A stretch of 42,034 nucleotides of DNA from Actinomycetota bacterium (GCA_005884925.1 VAYU01000069.1:1-42034); one strand, 5' to 3'. Shown: positions 9,099 to 17,791, numbered from the stretch's first letter. Made by a program: numbers and translations. The notes: generated by a model not told the origin, from the sequence alone.

Positions 9099-9821
9099 TC
9101 AGCGTGTCGCGACCAGCCAGAGCCGCCGCGACCCCAGATCGAAGGGCGCGAGCTCGTCGTCCAACGCCGAGAACGTGCTGAACCCTGCCTCGCGGAGCAG
9201 CTCGGTCAGCTCCTGGAGCGTGTAGACGCGGATCGACGTCGTCTGCTCCTGCCGTTCCGCCCCGTGGAGGAACGTCCAGCGTGTTTCGACCCGGCCGGTG
9301 CCGACCACGTACGCACGGTGCTCGAGGACGAACGTCCCCGCCGTCTCGAACCAATCGCGTTCTCGGAACCCGGGCAGGAGCGCCTCGGCGCAGAGCGTGT
9401 CGATCAGGTAGCGGCCTCCCGGCTTCAGCGCCTTGCAGGCCGCCCGGGCCTGCGCGAGGTTCCCGTCGTCGTCGAAATAGCCGAACGAGCCCCACATGCA
9501 GATCGCGACGTCGAAGGCGTCTTCGAACGGCAGCTCGCGCATATCCGCGCGCTCGACGACGAGACCGGCGGCCCGAGCCTCGTCGAGGAACCGGTCGGTG
9601 ATGTCCACGCCCACGACGTCGAACCCGCGCCCGGTCAGGCGTCTCGCGATCCGTCCGGTGCCGCACGGGACGTCCAGGATCCGCATCCCGGCGCGCGACC
9701 CGGTGGCGCGCACGACCAGGTCGACGTGGTGGTCGGCGTCCTCGAGCGACTCCCATCCGAGCTGGACCGCCTGCCAGGCGGGCAGTTCGAACATCTCCTC
9801 CCACCAACCGGGCACGCTCAT
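9099..9821 (-). CDS. Class I SAM-dependent methyltransferase
   Basis: A 240-residue cytosolic protein. Motif I for SAM binding is ILDVPCGTGR (48-57), followed by VVGVDITDRFLDEAR, whose acidic residue contacts the ribose, and by RADMRELPF and LKPGGRYLIDT further on. The substrate cannot be read; the pattern is that of methyltransferases acting on small molecules. The start at ATG 9821 overlaps the TGA of the upstream flavoprotein gene in an ATGA junction. It is the last gene of a three-gene operon with an exported protein and a PYROXD2-like flavoprotein, so it may act on the same compound as the flavoprotein, but this is inference. Confidence 0.85.
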   Translation of the reverse strand: MSVPGWWEEMFELPAWQAVQLGWESLEDADHHVDLVVRATGSRAGMRILDVPCGTGRIARRLTGRGFDVVGVDITDRFLDEARAAGLVVERADMRELPFEDAFDVAICMWGSFGYFDDDGNLAQARAACKALKPGGRYLIDTLCAEALLPGFRERDWFETAGTFVLEHRAYVVGTGRVETRWTFLHGAERQEQTTSIRVYTLQELTELLREAGFSTFSALDDELAPFDLGSRRLWLVATR

Positions 9822-11497
9822 CCCCACGTGACCATCCGTCGGGCGCGATCGATCACCCGGTCTCGCCGCGCATCCTTGAGCATCACGGTCGACGCGTTGC
9901 GACCTGGGATGCCCATCACCCCGCCACCGGGATGCGATCCCGCGCCGCAGAGGTACAGATCCTTGATCGGGGTCCGGTAGTCGCCATAGAACGGGATCGG
10001 CCGGAACGAGAAGAGCTGGTCCGGTGTGAGCTCCCCCTGCATGATGCTCCCGCCCAGCAGGCCGAACCGGTCCTCCAGATCCCGCGGGGTCAGGACCTCG
10101 ACGTGTTCCACCAGCGAGGTCAGCTCGGGAGCGTAGGCCGCACACGCCGCGATCACCTTCTTCGCCCACGCGTCGCGCGTGCGAACCGTGTTCGGGGTAT
10201 CGAACGGGAGGTACTGCGTGAACGCCAGCATCACGTGCTTGCCCGGCGGCGCGAGCCCTTGAGGTTCGTGTGCGGTCGGGAACACCAGCTCGACGTAGGG
10301 ATGCTGTGATGGCTTGCCGTACTTCGCGTCGTCGAACGCGCGCTCGAGGTACTCGACGGACGGGGAGACCGCCGTCAGGCCCCGGTGCACCGATCCCTCC
10401 TGATCCCAGCTCGGGAACGCGGGAAGCCCGGACAGTCCCAGGTTGACCTTCACCGACCCGCTGCGGGTCCGGATGCGCTCGACGTCGTGGATCACGTCGG
10501 ACGGGAGATGCTCCCGTCCGACGAGATCCAGGTACGTCGTCTTGGGATGGAGGCTCGACACGACCTGGTTCGCGCGGATCACCGAACCGTCCTCGAGCTC
10601 GACACCGACCGCGCGGCCCGCCGGGTTCACCACGACGCGGGCGGCGCGCGCGGCGGTGCGGATCTCCGCACCCGCCGCGCGCGCCGCCCCCGCGATCGCC
10701 TCGGAGACGCCGCCCATACCGCCGTGCACCCACCCCCAAGCACCGAGGTGACCGTCGACCTGACCGATCCAGTGGTGCATCAAGACGTAAGCGGATCCCG
10801 GCGTCATCGGTCCGGCCCATGCGCCGACCACCGCCTGCGTCGCCAGAGCTCCCTTGACGCGAGGATCCTCGAACCACTCGTCCAGGAGATCGGCGGCGCT
10901 CATCGTGAACAACCGGACCAGTTCGTGGATGTCCCGGCCGGTCCACCCGCGGAGCTTGGCGCTCGTTCGGGCCCAGCTCAGGAGGTCGGTCATCCGCATG
11001 TTCGGCGGCACCACGAACAACAACCGCCGCATCAGATCTCCGACGTGGGCGAAGTACCGATCGAACGCCACGTAGGCCGCGGCGTCGCGCTCGTTGAGGC
11101 GTGCGATGTTCTCCACGTCGCGGCGCAGGTCACCCCAGAACGTGAGGGACGTTCCGTCGGGGAACGGAACGAAGTAATCGGGGCTCACGATCGAGACCCG
11201 ATAGCCGAACGCCTTCAGATCGAGCTCTGCGACGATCCGCTCCGGCAGCAGAGACACGACGTACGCCGCCGAGGAGACGCGGTACCCATCCCACATCGGT
11301 TCGGTGACGGCGGCCCCTCCGAGGAGGTCGCGACGCTCGAGGACGAGGACGTCGCGTCCGGCCTTGGCGAGGTACGCGGCGCACACGAGACCGTTGTGTC
11401 CGCCGCCCACCACGATCACGTCACGTCGAGCCGAGCTCACGGAGGCGGAGGCGAGCGCGGCGTCGGGCGCGGCGGGCCCCGGTCGCTCAGGTCCCAT
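9818..11497 (-). CDS. PYROXD2/phytoene-desaturase-like FAD oxidoreductase (copy A)
   Basis: A 559-residue flavoprotein of the CrtI/PYROXD2 group. GGGHNG at 31-36 is the dinucleotide-binding motif, followed by VLERRDLLGGAA. Group-specific stretches include RLFTMSAADLLDEWFE, GAWAGPMTPGSAY, HGGMGGVSEAI and, near the C-terminus, YGDYRTPIKDLYLCGAG with GGGVMGIPGRNA, the second FAD contact. The family is poorly characterised in bacteria; members are often called phytoene dehydrogenase without being carotenoid enzymes, and no other carotenoid gene is seen here. The ATG at 11497 overlaps the end of the upstream gene by 11 bases; a GTG about 20 codons later is an alternative. It is coupled to the methyltransferase. 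A second copy lies at 22221-23840. Confidence 0.85.
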   Translation of the reverse strand: MGPERPGPAAPDAALASASVSSARRDVIVVGGGHNGLVCAAYLAKAGRDVLVLERRDLLGGAAVTEPMWDGYRVSSAAYVVSLLPERIVAELDLKAFGYRVSIVSPDYFVPFPDGTSLTFWGDLRRDVENIARLNERDAAAYVAFDRYFAHVGDLMRRLLFVVPPNMRMTDLLSWARTSAKLRGWTGRDIHELVRLFTMSAADLLDEWFEDPRVKGALATQAVVGAWAGPMTPGSAYVLMHHWIGQVDGHLGAWGWVHGGMGGVSEAIAGAARAAGAEIRTAARAARVVVNPAGRAVGVELEDGSVIRANQVVSSLHPKTTYLDLVGREHLPSDVIHDVERIRTRSGSVKVNLGLSGLPAFPSWDQEGSVHRGLTAVSPSVEYLERAFDDAKYGKPSQHPYVELVFPTAHEPQGLAPPGKHVMLAFTQYLPFDTPNTVRTRDAWAKKVIAACAAYAPELTSLVEHVEVLTPRDLEDRFGLLGGSIMQGELTPDQLFSFRPIPFYGDYRTPIKDLYLCGAGSHPGGGVMGIPGRNASTVMLKDARRDRVIDRARRMVTWG

Positions 11498-12155
11498 CGA
11501 GACAGCCGTCGCTCTGAGCGGGCAAGCCGGGGATCGTCAACCCACGGCCGCCGTTCACGAAGTCGTATGCGATCCCCGTCCAGCTGCCCGGCAGCCCCCG
11601 GTACGAGAACGCCTTCGGTTGCTCGGCGTCGTACTGGAACCCGACCCAATCGGGTGAGACGAACCCGCTCGTGTCGTACGGAGCCACCGCAGCCAGCCCG
11701 CGTCCGAACCGCCGATCCTCGACCAGGAAGCGGCCCTGGAACGCGAGATCGTCCTTCGCATAGAGCTTCACGTACCAGCGACGGATATCCATCAGGTAGT
11801 TCTTGGTGCTCGGTGGCGACTCGGGGCCGACGAAGGTTCGCATGTCCACCACCTCGAGCGGTCCGCCGACGCCCGTCGCCTTCCGGATCACGGCGAGCGG
11901 GGTACCCCAAAGGCTCGAGCCGTTCGCTGGCGTCGACCAGCCGCCCGCACAGGTCGGGCTCGACGGGCCGATCGTCGGTGGAGGGGTGGGGGGCAAGGCG
12001 GGCGGCGTCGGTGGCGGAGTTGAGCCCGTCTTCGGGCTCGCGGGAAGCGGGCTCGGGATCGCCTCGGTCGGCGTGCCGTCGCCGTGGCGCACGCACGCCG
12101 GCGCCACGAGCGCGAGGAGCGTCAGACAACATTGGAAAATGATGAGCCTTGTCAC
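11487..12155 (-). CDS. Predicted exported, possibly lipid-anchored protein of unknown function
   Basis: A 222-residue protein starting at GTG 12155, with GGAG about 8 bases upstream. The N-terminus is hydrophobic (LIIFQCCLTLLALVAP) and is followed by AC, a weak lipobox because proline is at -2. Residues about 32-65 are a Pro/Ser/Thr-rich linker of the kind that spans the cell wall. The remaining 150 residues form a Trp/Tyr-rich domain with no motif I recognise; it has a cysteine soon after the linker (PTCAGGW) and one near the C-terminus (DGCLDGT), which could form a disulfide. Its 3' end overlaps the start of the flavoprotein gene, so the two are probably cotranscribed. Function unknown. Confidence 0.72.
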   Translation of the reverse strand: MTRLIIFQCCLTLLALVAPACVRHGDGTPTEAIPSPLPASPKTGSTPPPTPPALPPTPPPTIGPSSPTCAGGWSTPANGSSLWGTPLAVIRKATGVGGPLEVVDMRTFVGPESPPSTKNYLMDIRRWYVKLYAKDDLAFQGRFLVEDRRFGRGLAAVAPYDTSGFVSPDWVGFQYDAEQPKAFSYRGLPGSWTGIAYDFVNGGRGLTIPGLPAQSDGCLDGT

Positions 12156-12202
12156 GGGCGGGACTCCGGATCGGGTCGAGGCTCTGGGAGGATACCGGCC
12201 CG

Positions 12203-13562
12203 ATGGACGACGAACGCCGGGATCGCCACCCGCTGCCGGTCTCCCGTCGCCGCTTCCTCGAGCGATCGGCGATGGCCGTCGCCGGCGGCGCGTTGTTCTC
12301 CTGCACGGGCGGAAAGATCATCCCGCACGTCTCGGACACCACCGCCGCGATCCAGACGAGGTGGCCCATCAAGCGCGTGGTGTACGTCATGCTCGAGAAC
12401 CGGAGCTTCGACAACCTCTTCGGGAGGTTCCCCGGCGTCGAGGGGACGACGATAGGCCTCTCGAAGGGCGCCGAGGTTCCGATGAAACGATGCCCCGATT
12501 GGCTGCCCGGGGACCTACCGCACGACCGAGCCGCGGCGCTCAACTGCTGGAACGGCGGCAAGCAGGATGGGTTCGCCAACGGGGCTTACGGCGATCCATG
12601 GGCGTATACCCAGTTCGACGGGACCGAGGTGCCCAACTACTGGCATTGGGCGCGCGAATACGCGATCTCCGATCACTTCTTCGCGTCGGCCAACGGCCCC
12701 TCGTATCCGAACCACTTCTTCTTCATCGCGGGTACCTCGGGGGGAGCGATCGACAACCCGGAGAACATCAAGACGAGCCCCCTGGACGGCGGCCGGCAAT
12801 TCAAGAGCTGGGGATGCGACGCCGTTGGCGACGCCGTCTTCGTATTCACGCTGGACGAGCACGGGCAGCTGGCGAAACACGGCAGCTGCTTCGATTTCCG
12901 CACCGTCGGCGAGCAGCTGACCCACCAGGGAGTCGACTGGACCTTCTACTCGGCGGCGGCGGGGATACAACGGAGTCGGCCAGGTCTTCCACACCGACCT
13001 CTGGCACGAGCACACGCGCGACGTCGCGACGGTGATCGACGATGCGCGGGCCGGGAACCTTCCGGCCGTCACGTGGATCACGCCACGATTCGAGTTGTCC
13101 GATCATCCGCCGGGGAGCTCCGCCTTCACCCACAACTGGACCAGCGACCTGATCGAGGCGATCATGAAGAGCGACGCGTGGGATCAGACCGCGATCTTCC
13201 TCACCTGGGACGAATGGGGCGGGTTCTACGACCACATCCGCCCGATCGCCGTCGATCCGGTCGGGTTCGGCTTCCGCGTGCCGCTGCTCACGATCAGCCC
13301 GTACGCGGTCCGCGGGACGATCGACGACGTGACGGGTGAGTTCTCCACACCGTTGCGGTTCATCGCCGACAACTGGGGGCTCCCGTACCTCACGGATCGG
13401 ATCGCGAACACCCACGATTTCGAGCACGTCTTCGACTTCACGAAACCGCCGCGTCCTCCCTCGGTCACGGGCGTCCGCGTCAAGACCTTCGGACGGTTCG
13501 ACCAGTTCCCGGAGAACTACCCCTGGCCCAAGGGCACCGTCCCCGATCCGTCATCGTTCTGA
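12203..13562 (+). pseudogene. Tat-exported phosphoesterase (phospholipase C / acid phosphatase family) with a frameshift
   Basis: Hydrolyses phosphate esters outside the cytoplasm in known relatives (PF04185). The ATG at 12203 opens with the twin-arginine motif SRRRFLE (14-20), a hydrophobic stretch and a lipobox-like LFSC (Cys34). The family motif LENRSFDNLFG is intact. Reading breaks near 12961-12964: up to WTFYSAAAG the frame starting at 12203 fits the family, and from YNGVGQVFHTDLWH onward the next frame fits, with WDQTAIFLTWDEWGGFYDH, and it ends at 13562. Removing one G from the GGGG run restores one open frame of about 452 codons. It is either a true frameshift or a sequencing error in a GGC/GGGG tract. 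The two halves are otherwise undamaged, which favours error or very recent loss. Confidence 0.75.
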
Positions 13563-13565
13563 CGT

Positions 13566-13937
13566 TCAGGTTCCGCCGATCGGGTTCGGCACGTACTGCT
13601 TGACGAGGTTGAGGGCGTTCAGGACCGGATAGGACAACGCGGCGATCCCGAGCAGGATCGACAGGACCGTCGTACTGCCGCCCCTGCCCCCGAGACCGCC
13701 GACGATCCCCAGCACGACCGCGATCGCCCCGAAGATCATGGCGAGCAACCCGAGTTGGTCGGCCATCTGCCCACCCGCCGCGAGCTGTTGGGAATACTTG
13801 CCCAGCAGCGTGCTGTCCGGGTTGAAGTGGTAGATCCACAGGATCACGCTGAACGCGGCCCCGATCGCTCCGACCAGCGAGCCCACGGTTCCCGCCGGGT
13901 TCGCCGACTTGCCACTGCTGCCGAAGATGCCACCCAT
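13566..13937 (-). CDS. Small integral membrane protein of unknown function
   Basis: A 123-residue protein with three hydrophobic segments: about 18-38 (SLVGAIGAAFSVILWIYHF), 63-84 (LGLLAMIFGAIAVVLGIVGG) and 90-113 (VLSILLGIAALSYPVLNAL). The Gly/Ser-rich N-terminus MGGIFGSSGKS is probably cytosolic. The ATG at 13937 is chosen because codons further upstream give a basic, non-homologous-looking stretch; no ribosome binding site is evident. Its stop codon is only 3 bases from that of the convergent phosphoesterase. I do not recognise the family. Confidence 0.7.
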   Translation of the reverse strand: MGGIFGSSGKSANPAGTVGSLVGAIGAAFSVILWIYHFNPDSTLLGKYSQQLAAGGQMADQLGLLAMIFGAIAVVLGIVGGLGGRGGSTTVLSILLGIAALSYPVLNALNLVKQYVPNPIGGT

Positions 13938-14043
13938 CCGCGTCCGATGATGACCGAGCCGGGCGCCCGGGGCAAGCGAGGGTGCAAGCGACAGGAGCCC
14001 GCCGACAGGCGGCCAGTGCAAGCGACAGGGGGCCGCTGGCCTG

Positions 14044-14049
14044 TAGGCT
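14044..14049 (+). promoter_or_regulatory. -10 element of the cold-shock gene with a long leader
   Basis: TAGGCT lies 113 bases before the cold-shock start codon, giving a leader of about 107 nt if transcription starts 6-7 bases downstream. Long structured leaders are known for cspA-type genes. The rest of 13938-14162 shows only GC-rich inverted repeats such as GAGGG...CCCTC. Confidence 0.4.
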
Positions 14050-14162
14050 ATGCGGCGAGGGCAACGGATCGTGGTTCGCCAAGAGCGGTTCCCTCCCGGC
14101 GCCAGCCGGAGCCTGACGGGTAAGCAGCAAGGCCCCGACGGCGAAGGAAGGAGGGATCGCAC

Positions 14163-14366
14163 ATGGCAACAGGCACCGTCAAGTGGTTCAGCTCCGAGAA
14201 GGGCTTCGGCTTCATCACGCCCGACGACGGCAGCGCAGATGTGTTCGTGCACTTCAGCGCGATCGCGGGTGAGGGTTTCCGGAACCTCGACGAAGGGCAG
14301 AAGGTGACCTACGAGGTGACGCAGGGCCAGAAAGGCCCGCAAGCCTCGGACGTCCGTCCCGGCTGA
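14163..14366 (+). CDS. csp: Cold-shock domain protein (CspA family)
   Basis: A 67-residue single cold-shock domain that binds single-stranded RNA and DNA and melts mRNA secondary structure. The two RNA-binding motifs are complete: KGFGFI (RNP1, about 13-18) and VFVHF (RNP2, about 27-31), framed by TGTVKWF at the start and GPQASDV at the end. A strong AAGGAGG precedes the ATG by 9 bases. A strong hairpin follows, so it is a monocistronic gene with its own promoter and leader. It could be constitutive rather than cold-induced, as in many actinobacteria. Confidence 0.97.
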   Translation: MATGTVKWFSSEKGFGFITPDDGSADVFVHFSAIAGEGFRNLDEGQKVTYEVTQGQKGPQASDVRPG

Positions 14367-14384
14367 CGGGACTTCGAACAGCGC

Positions 14385-14412
14385 GAAGGGGAGGCCGCGA
14401 GGCCTCCCCTTC
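14385..14412 (+). terminator. Hairpin terminator after the cold-shock gene
   Basis: GAAGGGGAGGCC, the loop GCGA and the exact complement form a 12-base-pair stem 18 bases after the stop codon. It may serve both this gene and the convergent small gene. Confidence 0.75.
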
Positions 14413-14425
14413 GGCGTATCCGGTG

Positions 14426-14644
14426 TCAGGACTGGTCGGACGTCTCGGGCTTGGGGCGCGACTCGGGCTCGGTCTCGAGCCCGAGCGCGGCCGGCTCGGA
14501 CGCCTCGATCGGCGTCCCGGCCTCGATCAATCCGGCCTCACGATCGGCGTCGCGCTGTGCGCGGGCGAGGCGCCGCTCCTCACGAGCGGCGGCCTTCTTC
14601 GCTTTCCCACTCTCACGCTGACGCTTCCCGAAACTATCCGGCAC
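14426..14644 (-). CDS. Small charged cytosolic protein of the FGKRxR type, function unknown
   Basis: A 72-residue protein starting at GTG 14644 (reads VPDSFGKRQRESGKAKKAAAR at codon level, with Val read as Met). The N-terminal half is strongly basic and helical (AAAREERRLARAQRDADRE), and the C-terminal half is acidic and Pro-rich, ending ETSDQS. Short proteins with an N-terminal DSFGKRxR motif are widespread in actinobacteria without assigned function; the basic half could contact nucleic acid. A TATCGT element ends 7 bases before the GTG and there is no ribosome binding site, supporting this start and a leaderless mRNA. Confidence 0.68.
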   Translation of the reverse strand: MPDSFGKRQRESGKAKKAAAREERRLARAQRDADREAGLIEAGTPIEASEPAALGLETEPESRPKPETSDQS

Positions 14645-14651
14645 GCAACCC

Positions 14652-14657
14652 ACGATA
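14652..14657 (-). promoter_or_regulatory. -10 element of the FGKRxR-type gene
   Basis: TATCGT on the minus strand, 7 bases before GTG 14644. It lies back to back with the promoter of the PfkB gene. Confidence 0.42.
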
Positions 14658-14674
14658 CAGAGGTTCGCGTTCAG

Positions 14675-14703
14675 CTGACCCGTGAGCCTCCGACTGCTAC
14701 GGT
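14675..14703 (+). promoter_or_regulatory. Promoter of the PfkB-type kinase gene
   Basis: CTGACC (14675-14680), a 17-base spacer and TACGGT (14698-14703), which ends 6 bases before ATG 14710. There is no ribosome binding site, so the transcript is probably leaderless. This is the best -35/-10 pair among the leaderless candidates. Confidence 0.5.
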
Positions 14704-14709
14704 CCCGCG

Positions 14710-15546
14710 ATGCGGTTGGCCGTGGTCGGCCACATCGAATGGATCCGATTCGCGCGGGTCCGCCGGGTTCCATCCCCCGGCGGGATCGAGCACGGCACCG
14801 AGAGCTGGGAGGGCGCGGGCGGCGGTGGCGCGGTGGCCGCGGTCCAGCTCGCCAAGCTCGCGGGCACCTGCCTGTTCCTCTCGGCGTTGGGGGCCGACCA
14901 GGTCGCCGGCGACGTGCGCAGGGACCTCGGGTCCAACGGCGTCGAGCTCCACGCCGCGGAGCGGCCGGGCCCCAGCCGGACCGCGTTCACGATGATCGAC
15001 GACGTGGGGGAACGCACGATCGTCACGGTCGGCGAGCGGCTCGAACCGCGCGGCGCCGACGACCTGCCGTGGGACCGCCTCGACGGCGCCGACGGCGTCT
15101 CCTTCACCGCCGGCGACGTCGAGGCGGTGCGCGCCGCCCGGAGGGCGCGCGTCCTGGTCGCCACGACGCGCGTCCTGGGCGTGCTCGCCGACGCCGGTGT
15201 CGTCCTCGACGCCGTCGTCGGCAGCGCCGAGGACCCGGCCGAGGGCTACGAACCTGGCGTCGTCTCCCCCGCGCCGAGCCTCGTCGTCCGGACCGAAGGA
15301 CCGTCGGGCGGTTCGTGGGAAGCGGCGGATGGCTCGAGCGGCCGGTACCCGGCGGCGACGCCGCCCGGACCGGTCGCCGACCGGTACGGAGCCGGGGACA
15401 GCTTCCAGGCCGGCCTCACCTTCGGTCTCGCGAGCGGCCTGGAGACGCAGGAAGCGCTCGCGCTGGCCGCGCGATGCGGGGCCTTCGCGGTAACGGGCCG
15501 AGGACCGACCGGTGGGCAGCTCACGGCTTCCGACGCTCGCGCGTAG
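14710..15546 (+). CDS. PfkB-family carbohydrate kinase
   Basis: A 278-residue cytosolic kinase of the ribokinase-like fold. The C-terminal signature DRYGAGDSFQAGLTFGLASG carries the catalytic Asp of GAGD and the anion hole. The N-terminal substrate region contains GAGGGGAVAAVQLAKL, in place of the GGK.GNQA of true ribokinases, and LSALGADQVAG is also typical. The substrate is probably a sugar or nucleoside but cannot be named. It is somewhat shorter than the usual 300-330 residues, with little between about 165 and 210. The esterase gene follows after 48 bases on the same strand. Confidence 0.85.
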   Translation: MRLAVVGHIEWIRFARVRRVPSPGGIEHGTESWEGAGGGGAVAAVQLAKLAGTCLFLSALGADQVAGDVRRDLGSNGVELHAAERPGPSRTAFTMIDDVGERTIVTVGERLEPRGADDLPWDRLDGADGVSFTAGDVEAVRAARRARVLVATTRVLGVLADAGVVLDAVVGSAEDPAEGYEPGVVSPAPSLVVRTEGPSGGSWEAADGSSGRYPAATPPGPVADRYGAGDSFQAGLTFGLASGLETQEALALAARCGAFAVTGRGPTGGQLTASDARA

Positions 15547-15594
15547 CCTAGGAGCGTCCGCGGATCCGCGTGGATCGGCGGGGAGGATGCGACG

Positions 15595-16620
15595 GTGGAG
15601 CCTTGGTCCTTCGACCTTCACGGGCGGTTCGAGGAGCACACGATCCGGAGCGACGCGCTTGGCGCCAACCCGCTCGGAGACCCGAGCGAACGGCCCCTGT
15701 GGGTGTACGTGCCACCCGGGTACGACGACGACCCGAACGCCCGGTTCGCGTCGATCTACGTGATCCAGGGGCTGACTGGTCAGCTCGACATGTGGAGGAA
15801 CCGGTCCCCGTTCCGACGGAACTTCCCGGAGCTCGCGGATGAGCTGTTCGCACGAGGCGAAGCACCGCCCGTCATCGTCGCGTGGGTCGACTGCTGGACC
15901 TCGCTCGGCGGAAGCCAGTTCCTGGATTCACCGGGGACGGGCAACTACCTGACACACCTCTGCGACGAGATCGTCCCCTTCGTCGACGAACGGTACCGGA
16001 CCATCGCCGACCGATCGCATCGGGGGATCCAGGGGAAATCGAGCGGCGGCTACGGCGCGATGGTCGTGCCGATGCTCCGACCCGACCTCTGGGGAGGGCT
16101 GGCGACGCACGCGGGCGACGCGCTCTTCGAAGTGTGCTACCTGCCGGAGTTCCGTGACACGGTTCGGACGCTGCGGGACGAGTACGACGGTTCGTACGAG
16201 AACTTCTGGAAGGACTTCCGAAGCAGGCCTGCGTTCTCGAAGGAGAGCGACGGCCACATGCTGAACGATTGGTGCATGGCGGCGTGCTACTCCACCGATC
16301 CCGACGGCACCGTCCGGCTGCCGTTCGACCCCGCGACGGGCGAGCTGATCCCGGAGATCTGGGACCGTTGGCTCCAGATGGACCCCGCCCGCATGGTCCC
16401 GGATCATGCCGACGACCTGCGCTCGCTCCGCGCGATCTACATCGATGCCGGGAAGAAGGACGAGTGGTTCCTCGACCTCGGTGCCGAGGCGTTCCGTCGC
16501 GCGCTCGAAGGGATCGGCGTGACGGATGTCTCCTTCGAGCTGTTCGACGCGACCCACATGGCGATCGAGTACCGCTACCCGCTCGGCCTCCGGTACCTGG
16601 CCGAGCGGCTCTCCGCCTGA
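15595..16620 (+). CDS. Alpha/beta-hydrolase esterase (esterase D / enterochelin-esterase-like)
   Basis: A 341-residue hydrolase without an obvious signal peptide. The nucleophile elbow is GKSSGGYG with Ser149; a likely acid is in YIDAGKKDEW, and the catalytic His is in DATHMAIEYR near residue 322. The N-terminal RPLWVYVPPGYDDD and IYVIQGLTG are typical of the esterase D / Fes-like group, which cleaves esters of small acids or siderophores. The GTG start at 15595 is preceded by GGGGAGG about 8 bases upstream; an overlapping ATG at 15588 is out of frame. It lies between a sugar kinase and an aldo/keto reductase, 24 bases from the latter, in a probable operon. The substrate is unknown. Confidence 0.85.
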   Translation: MEPWSFDLHGRFEEHTIRSDALGANPLGDPSERPLWVYVPPGYDDDPNARFASIYVIQGLTGQLDMWRNRSPFRRNFPELADELFARGEAPPVIVAWVDCWTSLGGSQFLDSPGTGNYLTHLCDEIVPFVDERYRTIADRSHRGIQGKSSGGYGAMVVPMLRPDLWGGLATHAGDALFEVCYLPEFRDTVRTLRDEYDGSYENFWKDFRSRPAFSKESDGHMLNDWCMAACYSTDPDGTVRLPFDPATGELIPEIWDRWLQMDPARMVPDHADDLRSLRAIYIDAGKKDEWFLDLGAEAFRRALEGIGVTDVSFELFDATHMAIEYRYPLGLRYLAERLSA

Positions 16621-16644
16621 CCGGCACGACCCGAGGGAGGACGA

Positions 16645-17682
16645 ATGGAATACCGAACGCTCGGCACCACCGGGATCCGCGTCAGCACGCACTGCCTCGG
16701 CGCGATGATGTTCGGCTCGTGGGGGAACACGGACGTCGACGCCTGCGTGCGGATGGTGCACGAGGCACTCGACGCAGGCATCAACTTCGTCGATACGGCG
16801 GACGTGTACTCGGCGGGCGAGTCCGAGCAGATCGTGGCCACGGCGCTCGCGGAACGTCGCGACGAGGTCGTCCTGGCGACGAAGGTCCACGGCCGGATGG
16901 GCCCCGGACAGAACGAACAGGGCAACTCGCGTCTGTGGATCATGCGCGAGGTCGAGAACTCGCTGCGGCGCCTGGGCACCGACCACATCGACCTCTACCA
17001 GATCCATCGACCGGAACCGGAGACGGCGATCGACGAGACCCTCGGCGCGCTCACCGATCTGCAGCGTGCGGGGAAGATCCGCTACTTCGGTTCCTCGACG
17101 TTCCCCGGCTGGCAGCTCGAGGAAGCGGCGTGGGTCGCCGAACGCGACGGGCTGTCCCGCTTCCGGACCGAGCAGCCGCCGTACTCGATCTTCGTGCGGC
17201 AGATCGAGCTGGACGTGCTCCCCGTCGCCCAGCGTCTGGGGATGGGCGTGCTGGTATGGAGCCCGCTCTGCCGGGGGTGGCTCACCGGACGGTACCGGCG
17301 AGAGGCGTTCGACCGCTCGCCCGAGGCGCGAGCGGCACGGGTGGGCGGGCGGGGCATGGGCTGGCAGTTCGACGAGTCGAGGCCCGAGATCCAGCGGAAG
17401 CTCGACCTCGTCGAGGAGCTGGCCAAGCTCGCCGCGGAGGCGGGCGTCACGATGACCCATATGGCGATCGCGTTCACGCTCGCGCACCCGGGCGTCACCT
17501 CGGCCATCATCGGGCCGCGCAGGCCGGAGCAGCTCGCGGACCTGCTGTCGGGCGCCGACATCCGGCTGGAACCCTCGATCCTCGATGCGATCGACGAGCT
17601 GGTGGCGCCGGGGACCCTCGTCGACGAGAACGACCGGGGCTTCGACCCGTGGTGGCTGGAGGCGGGCGCGCGCCGCCGCTGA
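16645..17682 (+). CDS. Aldo/keto reductase
   Basis: A 345-residue NADPH-dependent oxidoreductase with a TIM-barrel fold. The catalytic tetrad is complete: Asp50 and Tyr55 in FVDTADVYSAGESE, Lys80 in LATKV and His121 in LYQIHRPEP. The cofactor phosphate-binding region IIGPRRPEQL is near the C-terminus, and the length suits the YghZ/YhdN-like AKR branch. It reduces aldehydes, ketones or sugar-derived carbonyls; the physiological substrate is not readable. GGGAGG lies about 7 bases before ATG 16645. It follows the esterase by 24 bases. Confidence 0.92.
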   Translation: MEYRTLGTTGIRVSTHCLGAMMFGSWGNTDVDACVRMVHEALDAGINFVDTADVYSAGESEQIVATALAERRDEVVLATKVHGRMGPGQNEQGNSRLWIMREVENSLRRLGTDHIDLYQIHRPEPETAIDETLGALTDLQRAGKIRYFGSSTFPGWQLEEAAWVAERDGLSRFRTEQPPYSIFVRQIELDVLPVAQRLGMGVLVWSPLCRGWLTGRYRREAFDRSPEARAARVGGRGMGWQFDESRPEIQRKLDLVEELAKLAAEAGVTMTHMAIAFTLAHPGVTSAIIGPRRPEQLADLLSGADIRLEPSILDAIDELVAPGTLVDENDRGFDPWWLEAGARRR

Positions 17683-17791
17683 GCGCCGGGTCCGAAGCGG
17701 ATCCTCTCCCCCGGTCGTGTCGGAACGGGTCGGGAACGTTCGTCCTTGTGCTGACGGTCCGGACCGCGGACCAGAGGAAGGGGGAAGGAGC

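Noticed and set aside
9822-10946. An upstream extension of the methyltransferase into the flavoprotein
   Set aside because: The ATGA overlap and the normal methyltransferase length fix the start at 9821.
12955-12970. Programmed frameshifting in the phosphoesterase
   Set aside because: No slippery heptamer with a downstream pseudoknot is evident, and this family is not known to use frameshifting; a one-base indel is simpler.
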